Source: Volvariella volvacea V23 (lineage: Eukaryota > Basidiomycota > Agaricomycetes > Agaricales > Pluteaceae). From it: a stretch of 64,000 bases of DNA. A program made the translations under genes and the position numbers. Each line of letters begins with the position of its first letter. The stretch's first letter is position 1. The stretch spans positions 1,100,252-1,164,251 of the forward strand of contig KB722743.1 of assembly GCA_000349905.1 (NCBI GenBank). Direction: 5' to 3'. A model generated the notes under the pieces. That model worked only from the letters and a program-made list of their open reading frames with translations, was not told where the DNA came from and searched no databases. This document shows positions 22,245 through 34,102 of the stretch, one piece after another.

Positions 22245-23761
22245 ATGAAATTGTCTCGCTCTCTCTTTTTAGCTTGTCTCCTTGCCCTTCTTGTTGCCCA
22301 CACGACACAGGCTGCGCTTGTGCATCGTCAGACTTCTGATCCCACCACCCCAGGCACGGGTGGAGGAACTGGCACTGGGGGGACGGGAGGTACAGGGAGC
22401 GGAGGCACGGGCGGCACGGGTACTGGTGGGGGAACGGGCACAGGCACAAGTGGAGGTACAAGTGGGGGTACCGGTACTGGTGGAGGTACTGGGACGGGCG
22501 GTACTGGTACAGGTGGTACTGGTACTGGCGGAGGCACTGGCACCGGTGGAGGTACTGGAACAGGAGGTACTGGAGGCACAGGTGGCGGCACTAGTGGAGG
22601 TACAGGTGGAGGTACAGGTAGCGGCACTGGCGGAGGCACCGGGGGTGGGTCTGGAGGATCAAACAATGACGAAGAATCAAGCTCCTCCTCCAGCACCTCA
22701 CAATCAAGTACACCAACACCAAATCCGCCTGCCAATCCAACCCCCTCCGATTCAGAAGAAGAATCAAATACACCGTCAGAACCAACCCCACCGCCAAGTC
22801 AAAGTCAAAGTGATCAACCCCAAGTCACACCACCACCAAACAACAACGAACCTTCCCCAGAAGTCACTGTCTCCGCATCGGAATCCATTGATGAAAACGG
22901 CTCGGTTGTCATTGTCTTTGTTACAGAGACAAAATCGCGCACCTCAGAGACTTCGTCTGCTACTGCAGACGCAAACGCAAACTCGAATAATGACGATGAC
23001 AGCCCTGGTTTGGGCACAGGGTCTATCATTGGACTCTCTGTTGCTGGAGGTGTAGCAGTGATTGGTATTGCAGGTTTCTTGGTCTGGAAATTCACCCGCA
23101 AGAGGTTCTCCGATTTCGACGATAGTAAGTGCCTTGTCCTATTTTTGCTACCCTTATCTTTGGCACTCACCTTGACACACCTTCGATAGACGAGGCCATC
23201 AAATGGCCAGAGCTCAATTCGCACAACAACGCCCAAGATAGCCACCCGCTTCCTGTTCATAATACAGCCCGTGCAGGATTCGAAACTGGTTCCGAGGCGT
23301 CACTTTCTCGTGTTGATACCTACTCAAACGCTGATCACGCCGACCCATATGCCGTTCCCCCCTTACCCCACATGAATCCCAATCAACCTTATCGAGATGA
23401 TCCAACAGGCGCTGGTGGTTATTATGATCCCTACCGCGGCCCTATCCCAGGAACGTTAGAGAATGGCGGTAGCGCCGGCCCCGAATGGGGAGGGGAAGCT
23501 ATTCCGATGACCCAGATGTCGTCAAACGGCCGGATGAGCCCTGGTCCCGCTGCAGCGTATGGTGGTCGTGCATCACCAGCTCCTGGCATGGGCTATGGTG
23601 GTAGAGTGTCACCGGGTCCTTCAGCAGCGTATCGCGTAGCCTCCCCGGCGCCTAATCAAGCCTACATGGGTAGAGCCTCACCAGGTCCTCAAGCCGCGTA
23701 CGGAGGTAGAGTGTCGCCTGGCCCTGGAGCAGCCTACGACAATTATGGCGGTTCACGATAA
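22245..23761 (+). CDS. Secreted or cell-surface single-pass membrane protein
   Basis: Two exons (22245-23124 and 23190-23761) give 483 residues. The start MKLSRSLFLACLLALLVAHT is a clear signal peptide. Next comes about 100 residues made almost only of Gly and Thr (GTGG, GGTGTGG units). A Ser/Pro/Asn/Glu-rich, probably O-glycosylated stretch follows, then a transmembrane segment (SIIGLSVAGGVAVIGIAGFL) followed by KFTRKRF. The cytoplasmic tail ends in five or six imperfect repeats of the type GGRVSPGPxAAY. The layout (signal, stalk, one helix, short tail) is that of fungal wall sensors and SKG6/Mid2-like proteins, but no Cys-rich WSC domain is present, so function is only inferred as surface sensing or anchoring. 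The in-frame ATG at 22245 is chosen because it opens the signal peptide. Confidence 0.85.
22345..22661 (+). repeat. Gly/Thr coding repeat
   Basis: Degenerate GGN-ACN triplet repeat (GGTACTGG, GGCACTGGC and similar) in the extracellular stalk of the surface protein. It is a likely site of length variation between strains. Confidence 0.85.
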
Positions 23762-26740
23762 AAGCTAGTCCAGCCCAGTTACGACAGGAATTATAGAGTT
23801 ATAGCGTTTTCCTTTGTCATCACCAAACTTTCGTCATCGTGCTACATCTCTTGCATTCACTCCTTCTCCTCATTCCTCGCCGCCATCGATCCCATCAATC
23901 ATACATCAGCCATCATTGACAGTTATCGCCGACGCCACTATCACGCCCACTACTCCTGGCACTAAGTCCCAACTAAGGATACACGCTTTTCTTGGATTTG
24001 GACCTTCGGAATGCCTAAGGGCCAATTCCCTATTGATATATCCACCCAACTGCTAGTGTTTTTGTTTTCCCGAAACGAACGGTTTTCTTCGCTGATGATC
24101 TCCCTCACTTCTTGACTTACCTCATTGATCTTGTCTTGCTTACGCTCCCTCCTGAGTCGCGCCTACAACACATCCGCCCAAACAAACAGAGATATCCTTT
24201 CCCTACACACCGTAATAATGGCCCACACCCTGTTAAACTTGGCGATGAAATTCCTACTGATTCCATATAACATACTTTTGCTTCGGGTCTAGCACTGGTT
24301 TGCTAGTTTCTCTTTTCTTGTTTCTCACTTACCTTAGATTGGCGTAAGCATGTTCTATTCCACCTGTTTTGTCTTCTTGCTCTATTTTCTCTTCTCTTTT
24401 GTCTCATCTTAGTTTTTGTTCGTTTTTTGTGTCCATTCTTGAGTGATTCGCGTTCAAATATAAATCCATCAACAATTACATTAATTAATGTAATCCCGGG
24501 ACGTACAACGAGGCAGGGTTAGAACTGAATGGAGAACAGGGAACCCGAGCGTTTGCGCGGGCATACAACACCAGTGGCAGTTGTGCCGTACACCAATGGG
24601 GGCCCACGACATCAACTAAATCATTTCGCTTACAGAACCAACGCAGAGGGTCTCAAGTACCAGCAAGGAGGTCATTTCGGGACATCTAGACCGCGCTTTC
24701 GACCATTGACCTTATATAGATGTGCTTCGGCAATCTCCGATGCTGTTGAGCACATTCCACAAGTTATATGCAATATGTCCTATCGGTTCCCCAAAGCTCT
24801 CCCTCGGGAGCCTAGACCACACGACGGGGGCTGATTGGCCTTTGCTCCACACGGCCTTCATCACGTTTGCCACCTGTGAACACCGCCCGTTCATCGATTC
24901 GGGCCCATGAATAAATTGATTCTGATCTTCTCCCTAGTTCTTCCTGCCCTTTGAAGCCCAAGAAGACTCGGACAAGTTTTAACAAACCCCATCGCGGTAT
25001 ATTATTGGGTTGACGTGTGGCTTCCATACTTCCGTCTACCATAAATGTAAACTCGCAGATCCTCGAGTATTTCGGCTCCCCACCAATTTCCTCCTAGATA
25101 ATCGCGAAATTTCGTCCTCCGAAGCAAGTGGAAGTGCTGCAATCATCTAGTAGTCATTGATTTGTCCGCTCTCCATACGAATTGCCGCTGATATCGCACT
25201 ATAATATAACTCTCTATGCTCATGGGAGGTTTGATTTGGTCATCCTGTTGAGCTCGGCATTCAGCGAGCCGGTGGAACCCACGGGCGCATTGGGGCTTTT
25301 GATCATATCTTCTCTCCCTTTCTTCAGGCCTGAAAAGCCGCAGCGACAGCGTGATAAGGAAGACTGAGAACTCGCCGGCATCTGAAATGAAGGTTTGAAA
25401 GTGAGCGTAATAATGACACGAGCATTAGCTCAAAGCCAAAATGGTGGAAATGGTTCGATTTGTGAGAAGGTTTGCCCCAAGAGATTGGTATGGGCATCAT
25501 CATGACAGCGGAAGGTAAACATTTTGTTTGTCCTTACGGGGGTGGGTGCGCTTGACGTCGGTTTGGCGACCAACATACTCGATCTCCCATCCCTCTTTCC
25601 CTGCAGGAAAAAGAGGAGTTGCTCTCTATATCTTGCTCACCAGGCCCAGTTGAATATGAACTCTATATTCGAAGCCCTGACGCCTCGAGGCCACGTGTGA
25701 CTCAATATTTGGACAATGGGCAATTTTGGTCGTTATCGTAATTCTAGGGCTTCATGACAGTGCTTTTCCATATGGATCGTATTACCCACAAGAGTCAAAT
25801 ATCACGACATTGCGGGGAACCTGTATGAGCAAATATATTCTTCATTCGTCACCGCGCTGTTCGCTGAACATTATCGTTTCACGGGAGCATGTTGACGGTC
25901 AAAGATGGCAGGTCATGACGAGAGGAATGAGTGCATTTAGTCACCGCCTGTTTCGAATCAGGTTTTATGGCATTGTCTATGGCTAGCATAGAGATTACAC
26001 CAACCAAACGCGCTCATGCAAACGAGGCGGTGGACAATTGGCAGAAAATACCCAATAATTTCCGTTTTCAGTAATCTGGGTCGAAATGGCTCAACCTGAA
26101 CCAGACCCTGGGAACACGGGCAATAGCACGCATCTACAGCTCTTGTGGGAAGCATGTTCGACTCCCTCACCCTCGTAATCTTAGCTTGTCACTTTGCTCT
26201 TTGATTTCATTCTGTGCAACCCGTTGGACGACCATCAATAGCAGTGCAAACCTTGTACGGATGTCCGAAGCTGAGCAAATTACCCGCTTGTGGTCTTTCT
26301 TCAAGAAGCAATCCTCGGCGTTCCCATCAACTTCTCCCGTATACAATCCGCACATGTACACCATCGGGCCCTGCTCAATCGGACGCAAAAAAGCCCTCGT
26401 AAATCGGCAGGCATCGACACGCATCGCTTACCTCTAGAATACACATTATCCCCGGTGGTGCTGTTACGCTTGTCCATTTACATCCAACGTATAGCTGCGC
26501 CACCAAAGCAAGGCTGTTCATAGAAGTCCCGTCAAGAGTACTGGCACAGTTTTGTAGTGTCTTGGCTAACGGCTGCTCTCATTGAGGTCGCGCACATGTC
26601 GATGGCATTTTTTAGTAAAGGTGTTGGCATAAGGAAACCGTCACAATTCAATTGGTTCGATAAGAAGATGACAAGAGGATGACTCGGAAGGCGCAGCACG
26701 AATACCATACCAACAACGGCCGCCCTCCCTTCTCCTTCCT
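23762..26740. other. Gene-poor spacer
   Basis: The first 700 bases are pyrimidine-rich and probably include the 3' UTR of the surface-protein gene. Beyond that I find only short frames, the longest a 101-codon plus-strand frame at 24529-24834 with no recognised motif. No transposon ends were seen. Confidence 0.4.
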
Positions 26741-27962
26741 TCAATTGGGAATGAAAACAAAATTCTGGTTATTTAGAGAGGTTGAATCAGCAGACGATAG
26801 AACCGCAAAAAAAAGAGCTCACCATCCAGCGTGTAGATCCGAATCTAGAGGAAAATGCATCCTTATCAGCCGTCAACAGGAATGTGTCTAAATCCTTATC
26901 AGACGGCGAGTTGAGCTGAATCCGAAACACTTACTTTGCGTATGGCCGAGGTACGCCACCACCGTGCTATAATCGGGATTTACCCATTGAGGAATGAGAC
27001 TAAAGTTTGCACCCGCTGACGTGCATTTCCACTAACATCAAGGATTCAGAGAATTTGTTGACGGAGCAATGATTTGTCTTACAATGGCACTTTCTACTTT
27101 CTCCGAGATCCGTGTCCGCCGAGTGAATGTATTGCCGCCATGAGATGCTGGACATCCTGATGGAATGGAGACGGTGCCACCAAGATATGCATAACTATAC
27201 GAAAAACGGGTATATATGCCAAAATTCGTCACCAGTGCTCGATTCGCAACTCACTTGAAACTTTGCAGGACAAGGGCGGCGGAATTTGAAGTATAGCCCG
27301 TAATTGCGCCAAAACACGGGTACAATTCTACCCACGGAGCGTTCTAAACCAAAAGGGGGGGCCTCCGACATAAAATCGTCAAAAATGGTTCACAAGACGG
27401 AGCTACATACCAATATCTCGATGTCCGTTCGCGCAATTCCGCACTCGTGTATGTCAATTTTGACCTTGAGGCACGAGCTTATGTCGTTGATAAATGTGGC
27501 TTCGCCGAACATGTTCCAGTCCTTATTCACGTAACCTACAAACGTATCGTCTTCTAGCACCTTAATACACCCTTCTTTTCTGCACGTATCGTTGTCCGAT
27601 GGGGGATATCAACACTCATAGCTTGGATCATGTTTCATATCCCTTTACGTACATGTTCGGGGTACCCGAAGGGTGTGTCTTTGTACTCTTTTTATCTTCC
27701 ATCGCTCGTCAAAACAGGGGCATCGGAGTGTATACCAGTGTGACTCACGGCTTATCCGCCGAGGCCTTTTTGGGGGCAGACCTGCTGATAGGCGTTCGGC
27801 GTTTGTTAGCCCAAAAAGTTGGAGGGCCCTAGAAAGAGGGGGTAAGAGACTGACGGAGGGGTTGAAGGGGTAGGTTTGATGGGGTGATGTCCGAGTAGGC
27901 ACCAGGACACCAACAGTCGTCGCGATGGCGTATAGTAATATGAGTACCACAGATCGCAACAT
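26741..27962 (-). CDS. Secreted protein of unknown function, paralogue B
   Basis: Eight exons give 273 residues: 27962-27749, 27704-27653, 27579-27411, 27343-27255, 27194-27083, 27031-26935, 26887-26823 and 26764-26741. Every junction is GT-AG and in phase. The N-terminus (MLRSVVLILLYAIATTVGVL) is a signal peptide. The motif LTNAERLSAGLPPKRPRR follows; I associate it with many secreted basidiomycete proteins lacking a known role. The body has HPSGTPN, KEGCIKV, GYVNKDWNMFGE, YLGGT, ESAIWKC and the end NFVFIPN. Conserved Cys residues in EGC, SSC, HEC and WKC suggest disulfides. Its neighbour at 28425-29616 has the same exon plan. Start at 27962 is the first ATG and opens the signal peptide. Structure very sure; role unknown. 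Confidence 0.8.
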
Positions 27963-28424
27963 CGTTGAGGGGGAGGAAAAGCTTAGGGTCAACCAGGTTT
28001 CTTGGCTCGACCCAATTTAAACCGTGGGCCTAAGAGAAGACTGGGTGAATTCTCGAGAGGTCGGTGGGATATTACGTGGGTAGCCATTCACAAAAAAATC
28101 GAATTGAGCCACCTACGACGGCACAAGAAGAGCAGAAGTCATTGGATTAGGCAAAATGAACATCTGCCGTTGGTGGAAGTGTTCGGAAACCGACCAACAG
28201 TGATGAGGTGCACTACTTCGATGCGGGTCAACGAAGGGATCCAAGACGACCAGGCACATATTGAATGAACTTCGACGAGAGCAAGATGTGAGGCTGGCTC
28301 GTGCTTACTCATAGCGGATCAATAGAAGGTCTATTAGAAGGTGACGACTGTAAGCTAGTTGACAAAGTTTGACAGGCTGATCAGAGTCCAAGTGGCGCTC
28401 TACGATGATAAAACTGCAATGGAG
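27963..28424. promoter_or_regulatory. Spacer between the two secreted paralogues
   Basis: 462 bases separate the stop of paralogue A from the start of paralogue B, so the promoter of B must lie here. An AT element (TTTAAAT on the minus strand, about 28014-28020) lies about 55 bases before the ATG. No other signal seen. Confidence 0.4.
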
Positions 28425-29616
28425 TTAAAAGGGAACGAAAGTGAATTCCTAGAATTGGAAATATTCGTTATTTTGAAAATTCACGTGGGTGTGCATGAAC
28501 TCACTAGCCACTGGGTGGCTCCAAACTGGGCAACAAAGGCCCCCATGTCGCCAACTAAGCAGAGGGTATCTTAGCAAGGAAGGGGGTCAGCAAAGAAGAC
28601 ATGCAAAAGGGAATACTCGTACCTTGGGTGAAGCCAACATAACCAACAGGCTCACCGTGGTCAGTGTTGATCCACTGTGCAGAAAGGTGGTAGGTGTTGT
28701 CCTGTCCATTTCTATGACATGTCCACTAGCAAGGGAGCTTAGAACCGGTCAAGGTCGACGAGTAGTGGCGACCCACAATTGAACTTTCAATCTTTCTGGA
28801 AATCCCTGTTCGGGCAGTAAACGAGTTAGCACCAGTTGAAGGTGGAGAATGGGGTGATGTTTGTGTCGTTCCACCAAAGTAGACGTAACTACAAGAAGTG
28901 TTGAATACTTTCGGGTTGGATAAACACAGAAATTCTCACTTATAACTACCGGGACCAATATTATCGGAGATGGAGGAATAACCAACGATGCCGCCAAGGT
29001 ATGGGAATGCTTCGTCTGGTCCATTCTATAAACCTGTTAGCTGCGCATAGGGAAAGGACCAGCATACGTACGATAGTTTCAATATTCGATGTCCCAGCTT
29101 CACATTCCTGCGTGTCTAGCCTAACGTGCATGCAGTTGTCGATTGTGCTTGTGATGGTACTTTCACCGAACACGTTCCAATTCTTGCTTACATACCCAAT
29201 ATTAATGCCATCATTAGAAACACCAATACATCCCTCTCTCCTACAAAAGGCCATAATATGAGCTCCAACCTCGCAGAAGTAATGGACATAGAATTCACTT
29301 GTTCAAGGGACTCCCGGATGGCTGAGGTTGACTGCCCTCGGTACCGGCTGTTTTGTTTTAGATTTTTGGGAAATTAAGGCACAAAAATGATCTTACGATT
29401 TCGGCGGCGCGGCGGCTTCAACGGGAGGTGTGCAGCCAACCTCTTTGCATTGGTAAGACTTCGAGCCTCGACTTGAGAGATAGGGCGGTAGGAACGTCCT
29501 ACGAGCGCGGACAAAGGCGGATTGATGCTATGCTCGGAAGCCCTTCTTGTTGGAGACGGGCTTGCCAGCGCGGTGACGATGAGAGCGAAAGATAACAGGG
29601 CCTGGTGAAGGAACAT
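28425..29616 (-). CDS. Secreted protein of unknown function, paralogue A
   Basis: Eight exons give 275 residues: 29616-29397, 29347-29299, 29240-29072, 29025-28940, 28888-28777, 28725-28623, 28569-28505 and 28448-28425. All phases close. It begins with a signal peptide (MFLHQALLSFALIVTALAS) and then SLTNAKRLAAHLPLKPPRRR. The body includes QPSGSPLNKREGC, GYVSKNWNVFGE, FPYLGGIVGYSS, NYVYFGGTTQT, GANSF, ESSIW, AQWINTD and the end LEFTFVPF. Compared with paralogue B the order of motifs is the same, and exons 3, 5, 7 and 8 have equal lengths (169, 112, 65, 24). The repeated GG-x-x-GY, GGT and QWxNxD blocks suggest a compact secreted fold. Upstream, GTGTAAGTTG (about 29705) and a TTACAG just before the ATG could bound an intron in the 5' UTR. 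Function unknown. Confidence 0.8.
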
Positions 29617-30388
29617 ATCTGTAAGGACAGTGAATAAAAGAATGACTACAGTGAGCGAATGTAGAGCAACGCCGAAAAAGGGGGTTGAAAACTGAGAGCA
29701 ACTTACACTATTTATGAAATTCCAACTCCAGGGACATACTTGACAGGTCCTTATCGGTTGAGTAATGCCACGATAATTGCATGGCAATTAGTGAGGGATA
29801 CGCCACTCAGGCATCCAGTAAGGAGCGATATTTCAAGAGCACTAGAGGACGCAATGATTATGGTGGAGGTGGAGGTGGAAGTTGTTCATCCAACCCAAAT
29901 ATGCGTAAATAACACGACACGCTATGGAAGAAAGGATTGTCCCAAGCGCTGAACAAAGGAATCTGGAAGAACAACGCAGGTTAATTGGAGACCAAATCGC
30001 AAAGGTGCCTAAGGGCTGCGAAAATTGCTTTCCTTTTATGATGCCCCTTTTGCCGCATGAGTATTTTTCTGAGCATCTTGGCGGCTCAACTCTATTGTCA
30101 TTTGGAGGTCAGCGAAGTCCTATCTCCGACACCATTACTCTCTACCCACTTTCGCTGCCTACATATTTCACCATGTGCAAACGGCCTAAAAATCGCTCGT
30201 ATGGGCGACTTCGGCAATTGTCCTTTCTGATCTAAGACGCCTGGACTTGATCCAATTTGGGTTTATTATTTATTGGACCCACAGTAGACGCACCGACCAT
30301 GGTTTCGGCGACGCTTTCAACAAGAGCGCCAAAACAAATATAAGGCGTCGCAGAGCCAATCCTGTACCACACAAGTTTCCCTTCCGCA
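29617..30388. promoter_or_regulatory. Divergent spacer between secreted paralogue A and first zinc-finger gene
   Basis: 772 bases between a minus-strand start at 29616 and a plus-strand start at 30389. CATAAATA on the minus strand (about 29709-29716) and TATAAGG on the plus strand (30339-30345) are candidate core promoter elements. No coding frame is convincing. Confidence 0.4.
30339..30345 (+). promoter_or_regulatory. TATA-like element of zinc-finger gene 1
   Basis: TATAAGG lies 50 bases before the ATG at 30389. Similar elements sit at 50 to 61 bases before two other zinc-finger genes in this group. Confidence 0.5.
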
Positions 30389-31317
30389 ATGCACTCAGAA
30401 ACATACGAGGCTTTCTTTGAACAGTTTATCAACTATCCCGCAACTGAACCCTGCATACCATTGTAAGTGATCTATGCCTCAGTATCTGACAATAAACATC
30501 CAACGGGGCATCATTCAGTGATTCTCAACCCTCGGCTTCGGAAGAATTTTTATTGGATTACAAACGAAGTTCGACCCTCAGTTCCTGTGCCCACGAACCC
30601 CAAGGATTCAACCCTGTCTTACAAAATGTTCTCAGCAACAATCAATACCATTCAGCCTTTAGTTGCTCGTCATCTCCTTGCGCGGGCACTGCGAAGGTAT
30701 GAAAGGACAGAGTATCAGCATGTTCTCGGCTCATCACGCACTTTTAGACCCCAGAATTGATTCAAGATCTCCTAGAAAGTTGCAGCCCATTATCTTCGGC
30801 ACCATCGACACCAGCGATACGACCACTTCCCTTACAATTTGAGCTGAACGATACAGACCCGCCCTCACTTCATCGTCCCGATCCTCCACTAATCTGTCAT
30901 CTTTGGCCGATCCCGGACTCACTTAGACGGAGCGTTCGGCTGGAAGGAAAGCTTATTTCGGACACGTCACCTGCGTCATCAGATGATATCGCCAAATACG
31001 AAGACACTGGAGACGCATCACCCTTATCTGACAAATGCCCCGATAAACGGAAGAGACCCAAGGCGGGCCATCATCGGCGAAAGGGCAGGTCATCACTGGC
31101 AAGTTACCGTCGGAAAGTGAAAAATGCAAGTCGAGAACGCGTTTGGTGCCAGGTGGAAGGTTGCCCGAAATCGTTTACAAGAGTTGCGGACTTGCAGCGA
31201 CACGAGGCATCAGTACACCAGGCATCCCGATACCCTTGCCAGTTCTGCTCCAAACTCTTATCGAGATTGGATGCTCGACAAAGACACGAGGCTACATGTG
31301 AGCTTAACTGGCAGTAA
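30389..31317 (+). CDS. Small C2H2 zinc-finger protein 1
   Basis: Three exons (30389-30462, 30519-30696, 30748-31317) give 273 residues. The first 190 residues are Ser/Pro-rich and acidic (SPASSDDIAKYEDTGD), then a basic stretch (KRKRPKAGHHRRKGR) precedes two fingers. Finger 1 is CQVEGCPKSFTRVADLQRHE then ASVH (C2H2). Finger 2 is CQFCSKLLSRLDARQRHEAT ending in C, so the last zinc ligand is Cys, not His. The protein ends ELNWQ. It is probably a nuclear DNA-binding regulator; targets are unknown. Unlike the other four small zinc-finger genes, finger 1 is not split by an intron. The upstream exons were found from GTAAGT and GTATGA donors with CATTCAG and CTTTTAG acceptors, all in phase. Confidence 0.75.
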
Positions 31318-32049
31318 TCGTGCAATCCAGCATTGTGGTGCTCACGCATGTTGCTTCGGGACGCTCAGCGAGCAGTATTTATCGTTGTTGAATGTATCAT
31401 TTACATGGCGTTGTATCACAAAAACCAGATGAAGCATGTATCTTATATTACGTGATGAGTGGAGTAATGAATGGCTGTTGTCTGATGACTCAATCAAGAA
31501 TACTGCGTGAACAGAAAGGCAAGTGTCAAACGGTTGAGGGGCTCCCAATTGCAAACACCGTGTCGGTACATGCTAAGGCCATGTCTTTCGCTGACTTTAA
31601 ATCGACCGCATCCGACCAAGTTAGCAGTTCTTCCCATTAATGAGCGCACCCCGGGTTTTTCAATGAACAGCCCGGCATCTAGATAAGTAATCGAGATGAA
31701 TCGAAATGTTCCGCTGGAGAGATTTATCTCCCCCCGCACCGTGTGAAGTCTACTCAAAGGGGAACCATCGAAATCCGGTAACTTCCTGGGTTGCGCCGTG
31801 GTTTACTCTTGGTTCACTCACACCATCTGCTAAGTGGTTATCCAACCACGAATGTTTGAATGTCGCTCCTTCCTATTTAAACCACTAGGCGCGATGACGA
31901 GGTCACTTCCTGAATAGCTTGGCACGCATTGATGCTGTTTGAGGCAGTACAATCTACGGCATGGACCACGAAACCCCCAATCTCTCGGTATAAATACGAT
32001 TGTCCTCGGAAAGGGGCCCTTCAACCCACAACCAATCGTTATAGCTACA
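31318..32049. other. Spacer between zinc-finger genes 1 and 2
   Basis: 732 bases with short open frames only. It contains the 3' flank of gene 1 and the promoter of gene 2. No further feature seen apart from the TATA element listed. Confidence 0.4.
31989..31996 (+). promoter_or_regulatory. TATA box of zinc-finger gene 2
   Basis: TATAAATA lies 61 bases before the ATG at 32050, a good core promoter match. Confidence 0.55.
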
Positions 32050-32995
32050 ATGCCCCGCGCCCCCAGAGGTTACGCTGAACGCCCACACCCATACTTTCCC
32101 CCATCCCACTGTTCAACGGCGTCCACCAGTAGTTCGTCAGTTCTAACAGGATACACCAGTCCTTACACCAGTCCTAACACTTCGGTCTCCAACATAGACA
32201 TCTTATCCGGTAATCTCGCGGAATGCCTCGACGGTTACCAATGTCATTCCCACCTTTCACTCCAACAACCATTAGATTCCCAACTAATGCATCCGGGCTC
32301 TACCCCTCCTCTCCCTATGGTCGAATGGTCCCCGGGCAATTTCTCCGCCCCTCAATTCGAAGAAGACTCGAGTAGCGAGCACCAGGAGGGGTGGAGTTTC
32401 TGCCCATTAATCAATATCACTTCCGAGGGCAATGTTTCTCCTGCATCCACCCAGCCTTCCCAGGACCATGATAGAACCAGCTCCATGTCGCAATTACTCA
32501 CCGTCCCAACAATACCCTACTCGGTATACACGTATGCAAGCTCAGCAGACACTCTGGTGTCCGACTACGTAACAGGATCCAGCCCCTCATTGTCGCACGC
32601 CTATTTGCAGCCCGCACAGCCTCTCATGCCAGCTCGCAGAGAGCGCCAATTCCGTCAAATAGTCGGTTCGATGTCAATGCGACAGGCAGGGCGGTCCCGA
32701 CGTAAGAGCGGCAAGCCCACTTTCGCATGCAATGTTCCGGGCTGTGGTGCCGACTTTACGAGCCAGAGCAACTTGAAGGGTACGTCTTGAGGCTTTCTCC
32801 GCGGAGCTTGTCACTGAGTGTCTTTAATTAGCACACATCAAGAGTCACTGGGGAATCAAAGACATTGTCTGTACTTTCTGCGGGAAAGCGTTTACAATCA
32901 GGCACGTCTGGAAGCGTCACCTCAAATCCATCGCCTGCCGCCGTAGTCGCTCGCGGAACCAGCTACTTCCTGAAGAGTTTGCTGGTCGACTCTAA
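32050..32995 (+). CDS. Small C2H2 zinc-finger protein 2
   Basis: Two exons (32050-32779, 32832-32995) give 297 residues. It starts MPRAPRGYAERPHPYFPPSH and is Ser/Thr/Pro-rich and disordered for about 210 residues. A basic patch (RRKSG) leads to finger 1, CNVPGCGADFTSQSNLKAHI ending KSH. Finger 2 is CTFCGKAFTIRHVWKRHLKS ending in IAC, with Cys as last ligand. The tail is RRSRSRNQLLPEEF. The intron follows the first base of the codon after Asn-Leu-Lys, cutting finger 1 just before its two histidines. The same cut is seen in three neighbours and in the CRZ1-like gene at 49882-52423. It probably acts as a nuclear regulator. The ATG at 32050 is the first in frame. Confidence 0.82.
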
Positions 32996-34102
32996 ACACG
33001 CACGCCCCTCATTTCTTTCCTTTATGATACCCAAATTTTACAGAAAAACTCCATGTTTGCTCCTTTACTTCGTGTACCGGTTTTCACGATGCTCCTAGAA
33101 CTTATGGACCACTTACGTATAGATTATGTAGACTCATTCCTTGTTCCTTTCATCCTGTGTACGCTTGTTATCCCCATAAAGCTGGCGGGAGGTACCCGTC
33201 TTAACGGCACTGTCATCCGCTACTCTGTACCAACATGATTTTTTTTGCTCATATCGTACCTTTCTCTTTTACTTTCATCTCGCCTACTATTATGCTCGCC
33301 CTACTCCTTCACTTTCTCTACTTTTATGCCTGCGACTTAAACCCACATAAAGCGCCTGCGCCTTTGGAGCCGCCAGACTGCCACAATGGCAAGGGATTCA
33401 TTCGTTTTCCTTCTTTCCATTTTCGGAAAGTCCGAATATTTCTGTTTTTTTTATGTAACTGTACGTGTAATTCTGGTTGATTCCATTGTACAACATTTAT
33501 TGGTGAAATAAAGAGTGGTCCCTGTACCCAACTAGCCTAGATTGAGAAACGCGCGCGGTCCGACGCCTTTGTAGGGGCCGATAAAAACGAAAGAAATCAA
33601 CTCGAGTTAGCAAACAAACAAAAAAGAAGGAAAAAACAGCCGGAGAAAATTTGAAGTTGTGCAATCGAACGAACGGAACCTGTTTTGTAAGGTTTGCGCG
33701 CAGCTGTCCACGTTTCCGACGACGACAATGCTGCATCCTGCACTGGGGAGGAGCTGTTGACTTTCGGGAAGGATTAGGGTTTCGTACTAGTACGGGCTGT
33801 GCATCTGAGATTTAGGGGGAAAAATTGGGGAGTACACAACTGCTGTATTACCGGCACCTCTCTTGCCAAACGGTAACCATGAAGCACTCCCGACAATGAC
33901 CACACAACTAAATTTGAGGTTTTGACTAATCGTAACTACTGTTCCGTAGGGACAATGTACGTGGACATCCGTGACGAAAAGGAATACATATCAACAGAAT
34001 CGGACACAGCCAATGCTATTCGATACAGCAGATGGAGGTCGAGTAGTTATAAAGCAGAGAAGTATGAGAGAGAGGAAGACCAGACAAACACCCCACCTAG
34101 CC
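32996..34102. other. Spacer between zinc-finger genes 2 and 3
   Basis: The first 300 bases are T-rich, fitting a 3' UTR. The rest has no convincing coding frame. A TATA element for gene 3 lies at 34048. Confidence 0.4.
34048..34053 (+). promoter_or_regulatory. TATA box of zinc-finger gene 3
   Basis: TATAAA lies 55 bases before the ATG at 34103. Confidence 0.5.

Noticed and set aside
22327..22661. Possible CRISPR-like or satellite array
   Set aside because: The repeat is a triplet-based coding tract without unique spacers, and the genome is eukaryotic.
22328..22735. Pro/Val-rich open frame on the minus strand
   Set aside because: It is the antisense of the Gly/Thr repeat of the surface protein, which has a signal peptide and splice support on the plus strand.
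26120..26185. tRNA-like 3' end (GTTCGACTCCC context)
   Set aside because: The flanking bases do not form a T-arm stem of five pairs and no acceptor or anticodon arm fits.
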